Positions 5,233 to 8,272 of a stretch of 8,272 nucleotides of DNA are shown here, one piece after another. A program made the position numbers and the translations under genes. Numbering within the stretch: position 1 is the stretch's first letter; each line of letters starts with the position of its first letter. A model generated the notes under the pieces. The model had not been told where the DNA came from. It saw only the letters and a program-made list of their open reading frames with translations, and did no database searches. The stretch covers positions 9,980-18,251 of the forward strand of contig DMTU01000293.1 in assembly GCA_003476595.1 (NCBI GenBank). Direction: 5' to 3'. Source of the stretch: Acidimicrobiaceae bacterium. Lineage in GTDB: Bacteria; Actinomycetota; Acidimicrobiia; Acidimicrobiales; Salinilacustritrichaceae.

Positions 5233-6516
5233 ATGACGACCGAGTCGACCGCCGTCCCCCGCTTCGACATCGCGCAGCCGGAGTTCTGGCGCCGTCCGCT
5301 CCAGGACCGGATGGACGACTTCGCCGCCATGCGGGCCCAGGGTCCGTTCTGGGACTCCGAGATCCCCGACACGATGGGGATGCTCGACGGCCCCGTGCCG
5401 TTCCACGCGGTGACGACCTACGACGAGGTCGTGGAGATCAGCCGCAAGCCCAAGCAGTTCTGCTCGGGCCAGGGTGCGGTCGCCATCCCCGACATGCCGG
5501 CCGAGGCGCTGGAGTTCTTCGGCTCGTTCATCAACATGGACGACCCCCGCCACGCCCGCCAGCGCGGCATCGTCTCCCGGGCGTTCACCCCCCGCCGGCT
5601 CGAGCTGGTCCTCGACTCGGTGCAGCACATCTGCGACGAGGTGATCGACGACTTCTGCGAGAAGGGCGAGGTCGACCTGGTCGAGGCCATGTCCGCCCCG
5701 TTCCCGCTGCTCGTGATCTGCGACATGATGGGCATCCCCCGGTCGGAGTTCAAGACCGTGTTCGACGCCACCAACATCATCCTCGGCGGCGGCGACCCCG
5801 AGTTCGTGGGCGACGACGTCATGGGTGCGCTCTTCGGGGCCGGCATGACCCTCACCGGCTTGCTGCACGAGGTGGCCGAGGATCGGCGCAAGAACCCCAA
5901 GGACGACCTCACCACCGCGCTCATCACCGCCGACGTGGACGACGAGATGATGACGCCCGAGGAGCTGGGGCCGTTCTTCATCCTCCTGGCCGTGGCCGGC
6001 AACGACACGACCCGCACGGCGATCAGCTACGCCATGCAGTTCCTCACCGAGAACCCCGAGCAGCGCCGCATCTGGCAGGACGACCTCGAAGGCGTCACCC
6101 CCACGGCGGTCGAGGAGATCGTGCGCTACGCCTCCCCGGTGGTGTTCATGCGCCGCACGGCGACCGAGGACGTCACCCTGGCCGGACGGGACTTCTCCGC
6201 CGGCGAGCGCTTCGTCATGTTCTACGGCGCCGCCAACCGCGATCCGGCCCACTTCGAGAACCCCGAGGTCTTCGACGTGCGCCGCGACCCGAACCCCCAC
6301 GTCGGCTTCGGTGGCCCCGGCCCGCACTTCTGCCTCGGCGCCCACCTCGCCCGCCGCGAGCTCGCCGTGGCGTGGCGGCAGCTGCTCACCCGCCTGCCCG
6401 ACCTCGAGGCCGCCGGCCCGCCCGAGTACCTCGAGGCCGCCGGCATCCCGCTGGTGGGCGGCATCAAGCGCTTCCCCGTCCGGTTCACGCCCACCGAGAA
6501 GGTGGGACGGGCCTAG
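5233..6516 (+). CDS. Cytochrome P450 monooxygenase (bacterial class I; CYP124/125/142-like group)
   Basis: A complete soluble P450 of 427 residues. Seen in order: the I-helix oxygen-activation motif AGNDTT (255-260), the K-helix ExxR as E295-R298 in VEEIVRYASP, the MRRTATEDVTLAG strand, MFYGAANRDP, and the heme-thiolate loop FGGPGPHFCLGAHLAR with Cys367 as axial ligand. These stretches resemble the actinobacterial P450s that hydroxylate terminal carbons of sterol side chains or methyl-branched lipids (CYP124, CYP125, CYP142). The exact family cannot be set by eye. No redox partner (ferredoxin or reductase) is in the window, so electrons must come from elsewhere. The start is the ATG at 5233; a TTG at 5197 would add 12 residues of no P450 character and would cover the promoter. 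The DUF35 and thiolase genes follow on the same strand, suggesting oxidation followed by chain shortening of a lipid side chain. Confidence 0.95.
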   Translation: MTTESTAVPRFDIAQPEFWRRPLQDRMDDFAAMRAQGPFWDSEIPDTMGMLDGPVPFHAVTTYDEVVEISRKPKQFCSGQGAVAIPDMPAEALEFFGSFINMDDPRHARQRGIVSRAFTPRRLELVLDSVQHICDEVIDDFCEKGEVDLVEAMSAPFPLLVICDMMGIPRSEFKTVFDATNIILGGGDPEFVGDDVMGALFGAGMTLTGLLHEVAEDRRKNPKDDLTTALITADVDDEMMTPEELGPFFILLAVAGNDTTRTAISYAMQFLTENPEQRRIWQDDLEGVTPTAVEEIVRYASPVVFMRRTATEDVTLAGRDFSAGERFVMFYGAANRDPAHFENPEVFDVRRDPNPHVGFGGPGPHFCLGAHLARRELAVAWRQLLTRLPDLEAAGPPEYLEAAGIPLVGGIKRFPVRFTPTEKVGRA

Positions 6517-6528
6517 ATTCCCCACCAT

Positions 6529-6538
6529 CACGGCCGTG
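6529..6538. repeat. 10-bp perfect palindrome in the P450-DUF35 gap
   Basis: CACGGCCGTG is self-complementary and lies 12 bp after the P450 stop. It could be a small RNA hairpin or a protein site. It has no T-run and is too short to claim as a terminator. Confidence 0.25.
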
Positions 6539-6573
6539 CCGGGGACGCGCGGCCACCATCTGACAGGAGCTCC

Positions 6574-6972
6574 GTGGCTACGAAGACCCAGATCCCGATC
6601 GTGGACTACCTGGTGCTGGGCGAGGACCCGCACCTGGAGGCCACCGAGTGCACCTCGTGCGGTGCCCGCTACTTCGACCGGCGCAACGCGTGCGCGTCGT
6701 GCTTCGGCACCGACTTCACCACGGTCGACGTGCCCACCGAGGGCACGCTGCGCTCGTTCACCATCGTGACCTTCGCCGCCCCCGGCGTGCCCGTGCCCTT
6801 CGTGGCCGGCATCGTCGACGCCGGCGGCACGAGCGTGCGCACCAACATCATCAACGTCGAACCCGATGACGAGCACGTGAAGCTCGGCATGCCGGTGCGC
6901 CTGGCGACCTACTCGCTCGGCACCGACGACGACGGCGTCGAGGCCATCGGCTTCGGCTACGAACCGTGCTGA
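6574..6972 (+). CDS. DUF35 / OB-fold Zn-ribbon protein, thiolase partner
   Basis: A 132-residue protein with the two-part architecture of the family. An N-terminal helix (DYLVLGEDPHLEATE) leads to a rubredoxin-like Zn ribbon with Cys26, Cys29, Cys40 and Cys43 (CTSC...CASC). An OB-fold follows from about 50, with GTLRSFTIVT, PFVAGIVDAGGTSVRTNI and GMPVRLATYS. Proteins of this family bind acyl-CoA and pair with SCP-x-type thiolases. In mycobacterial cholesterol catabolism the ChsH2 DUF35 part and the Ltp2 thiolase-fold aldolase form such a complex. Here the gene lies directly before a thiolase of the same type, so a heteromeric complex is likely. The start is GTG at 6574, supported by AGGAG 4 nt upstream. 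It follows the P450 by 57 bp. Confidence 0.9.
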   Translation: MATKTQIPIVDYLVLGEDPHLEATECTSCGARYFDRRNACASCFGTDFTTVDVPTEGTLRSFTIVTFAAPGVPVPFVAGIVDAGGTSVRTNIINVEPDDEHVKLGMPVRLATYSLGTDDDGVEAIGFGYEPC

Positions 6973-6988
6973 TGGCGGTCTGCTCCGC

Positions 6989-7018
6989 AGCGCCGCGTGC
7001 CGCCTGCTCGCTGGCGCT
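6989..7018 (+). repeat. Hairpin in the DUF35-thiolase intergenic region
   Basis: AGCGCCGCG (6989-6997) pairs with CGC-T-GGCGCT (7009-7018), giving nine base pairs with one bulged T and an 11-nt loop. No U-run follows, so it is not a classical intrinsic terminator. The gap of 102 bp is long for this otherwise compact operon and holds no gene. The hairpin may stabilise or process the mRNA, or be a dispersed extragenic repeat. Confidence 0.4.
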
Positions 7019-7074
7019 CCCGACGGCGGCCACCCTCACATCCACCTGTGCGATCGCGAAGGACCTTCCCTGAC

Positions 7075-8272
7075 ATGAGCTCTGACGACATCTACATCCT
7101 CGGCATCCACATGACGAAGTTCGGGAAGCACCCGGACTCCGACGTGGTCGACCTCGGCGCGGAGGCGGCCATGGCCGCCCTCGCCGACGCCGGCGTGACC
7201 ATGGCCGACATGGGCATCCTGGCCGCCGGCAACCTGATGAACGCGAGCGCCGGCTTCGGCCAGCAGCTCCAGAAGCAGATCGGCCAGACCGGCATCCCGG
7301 TGTTCAACGTGGCCAACGCGTGCGCCACGGGCGCCACCGCGCTGCGCACGGCGATCATGGCCATCAAGGCCGGCGAGTGCGACATGGGCCTCGCCGTCGG
7401 CGTCGAGAAGCTGGCCGGTGCCGGTCTCCTCGGCGGCGGTGGTGGTGGCGGCAAGAAGGACGAGCACAAGTGGGAGCCCTCGGGCCGATTCGGTGCCGTC
7501 GCCGGCGTCGACGGCCGCATCGGCACCGCGGCCATGCCGGGCACGTTCGCCCAGGTCGGCATGGAGTACCTGCACGACAACGACTACAGCGGCGAGGCCT
7601 TCGAGCTGTTCGCCCGGATCAGCGTGAAGAACCACAAGCACTCCACGCTGAACCCGCTGGCGGCCTACACCAAGGAGATGAGCCTCGAGCAGGTGATGGG
7701 CGACGTGATGATCGCCTACCCCAACACCCGCCCGATGTGCTCGGCCAACTGCGACGGCGGCGCCGCCGCCGTGGTCGTCTCCGGCGCCAAGCTCAAGACC
7801 CTCTCCAAGGAGCAGCAGCGCCGGGCCGTGAAGGTGTCGGCGTCCGTGCTCACCTCCGACCCGTGGCAGGAGGCCTGCCAGGTCCTGCCCGACGTGAACA
7901 CGCTCACCCGCATGGCGGCCACGCAGGCCTACGAGCAGGCCGGCGTGTCACCCGAGGACCTCGACCTGGTCGAGCTGCACGACTGCTTCGCCACGGCCGA
8001 GCTGGTGCACTACGACAACCTCATGCTGTGCGAGCCGGGCGGGGCGGTGGACCTCTTCGAGTCCGGCGCCACCTGGCGCGACGGCTCGACCCCGGTCAAC
8101 GTCTCCGGTGGCCTCGAGTCGAAGGGCCACCCGATCTCGGCCACGGGCATCGCCAACATCTGGGAGGTGTGCCACCACCTCCGCGGTGAGGCCGGCGACC
8201 GCCAGATCGAGGGCGCCAAGGTGGGCCTGGCCCACGTCATCGGCCTCGGCTCGGCCTGCGGCGTCCACATCC
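7075..8272 (+). CDS. SCP-x/lipid-transfer-type thiolase (acetyl-CoA acetyltransferase-like), 3' end outside window
   Basis: 399 codons are present and the frame is still open at the last base. Visible motifs are the nucleophile Cys83 in NVANACATGATAL, LHDCFATAEL (301-310; the HDCF form, instead of NEAF, marks SCP-x-like thiolases), GGLESKGHPISATG with His352, and the final GLGSACGVHI. Most of the enzyme is therefore here, and only a short tail should be missing. Such enzymes cleave 3-oxoacyl-CoA or, in the Ltp2 branch, perform retro-aldol cleavage of steroid side chains together with a DUF35 protein. Cys83 is retained, which favours true thiolysis over the aldolase branch. The start ATG has AAGGA 11 nt upstream. 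Odd feature: seven consecutive glycines (120-126) followed by KKDEHK, in the loop region before the DGRIGTAAMPGTF segment. Confidence 0.9.
   Translation, partial: MSSDDIYILGIHMTKFGKHPDSDVVDLGAEAAMAALADAGVTMADMGILAAGNLMNASAGFGQQLQKQIGQTGIPVFNVANACATGATALRTAIMAIKAGECDMGLAVGVEKLAGAGLLGGGGGGGKKDEHKWEPSGRFGAVAGVDGRIGTAAMPGTFAQVGMEYLHDNDYSGEAFELFARISVKNHKHSTLNPLAAYTKEMSLEQVMGDVMIAYPNTRPMCSANCDGGAAAVVVSGAKLKTLSKEQQRRAVKVSASVLTSDPWQEACQVLPDVNTLTRMAATQAYEQAGVSPEDLDLVELHDCFATAELVHYDNLMLCEPGGAVDLFESGATWRDGSTPVNVSGGLESKGHPISATGIANIWEVCHHLRGEAGDRQIEGAKVGLAHVIGLGSACGVHI

Noticed and set aside
4345..6876. Very long open minus-strand frame across the P450 and DUF2007 genes
   Set aside because: It is an antisense shadow produced by high GC and third-position bias. 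Its translation is low-complexity (G, H, V, R, D) and lies opposite well-identified genes.

Overview
The window is very GC-rich, densely packed and carries genes on both strands. It has high-GC actinobacterial traits: a mycothiol-dependent-nitroreductase-type DsbA protein, GTG and TTG starts, an apparently leaderless promoter, and DUF35/thiolase and P450 lipid-catabolism genes. I infer an actinobacterium, perhaps of the Acidimicrobiia type. The placement is inference only.

Left part (1-2084). A probable P450 C-terminus ends at 78. It converges with a minus-strand DsbA-family gene (706-65) whose reading frame is complete only if an in-frame TGA at 658-656 is read as selenocysteine. That TGA replaces the nucleophilic first Cys of the CPWC active site, giving U-P-W-C. 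A perfect 8-bp stem with a GUU loop lies 14 nt downstream, where a bacterial SECIS element is expected. This is the most striking observation in the window. Divergent from it is a TauE/SafE (TSUP) permease, followed by a Cys-patterned acidic lipoprotein.

Middle (2081-5161). The lipoprotein overlaps by ATGA a PLP enzyme of the sphingosine-1-phosphate lyase family. A convergent DedA membrane protein with a TTG start follows. Next comes a guanidine-III (ykkC-III) riboswitch directly before the RBS of a SugE/Gdx-type small multidrug resistance protein. The riboswitch-transporter pair is self-consistent: guanidinium is sensed and exported. A DUF2007-like protein probably shares that transcript. 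A small single-pass membrane protein faces it.

Right part (5162-8272). A likely operon encodes a cytochrome P450, a DUF35 Zn-ribbon/OB-fold protein and an SCP-x-like thiolase that is cut by the window end. P450 plus DUF35 plus SCP-x thiolase is the gene set typical of oxidation and chain-shortening of steroid, terpenoid or branched lipid side chains. The 71-bp region before the P450 holds a plausible leaderless promoter embedded in an inverted repeat. I saw no tRNA, rRNA, CRISPR array, insertion sequence or integrase.
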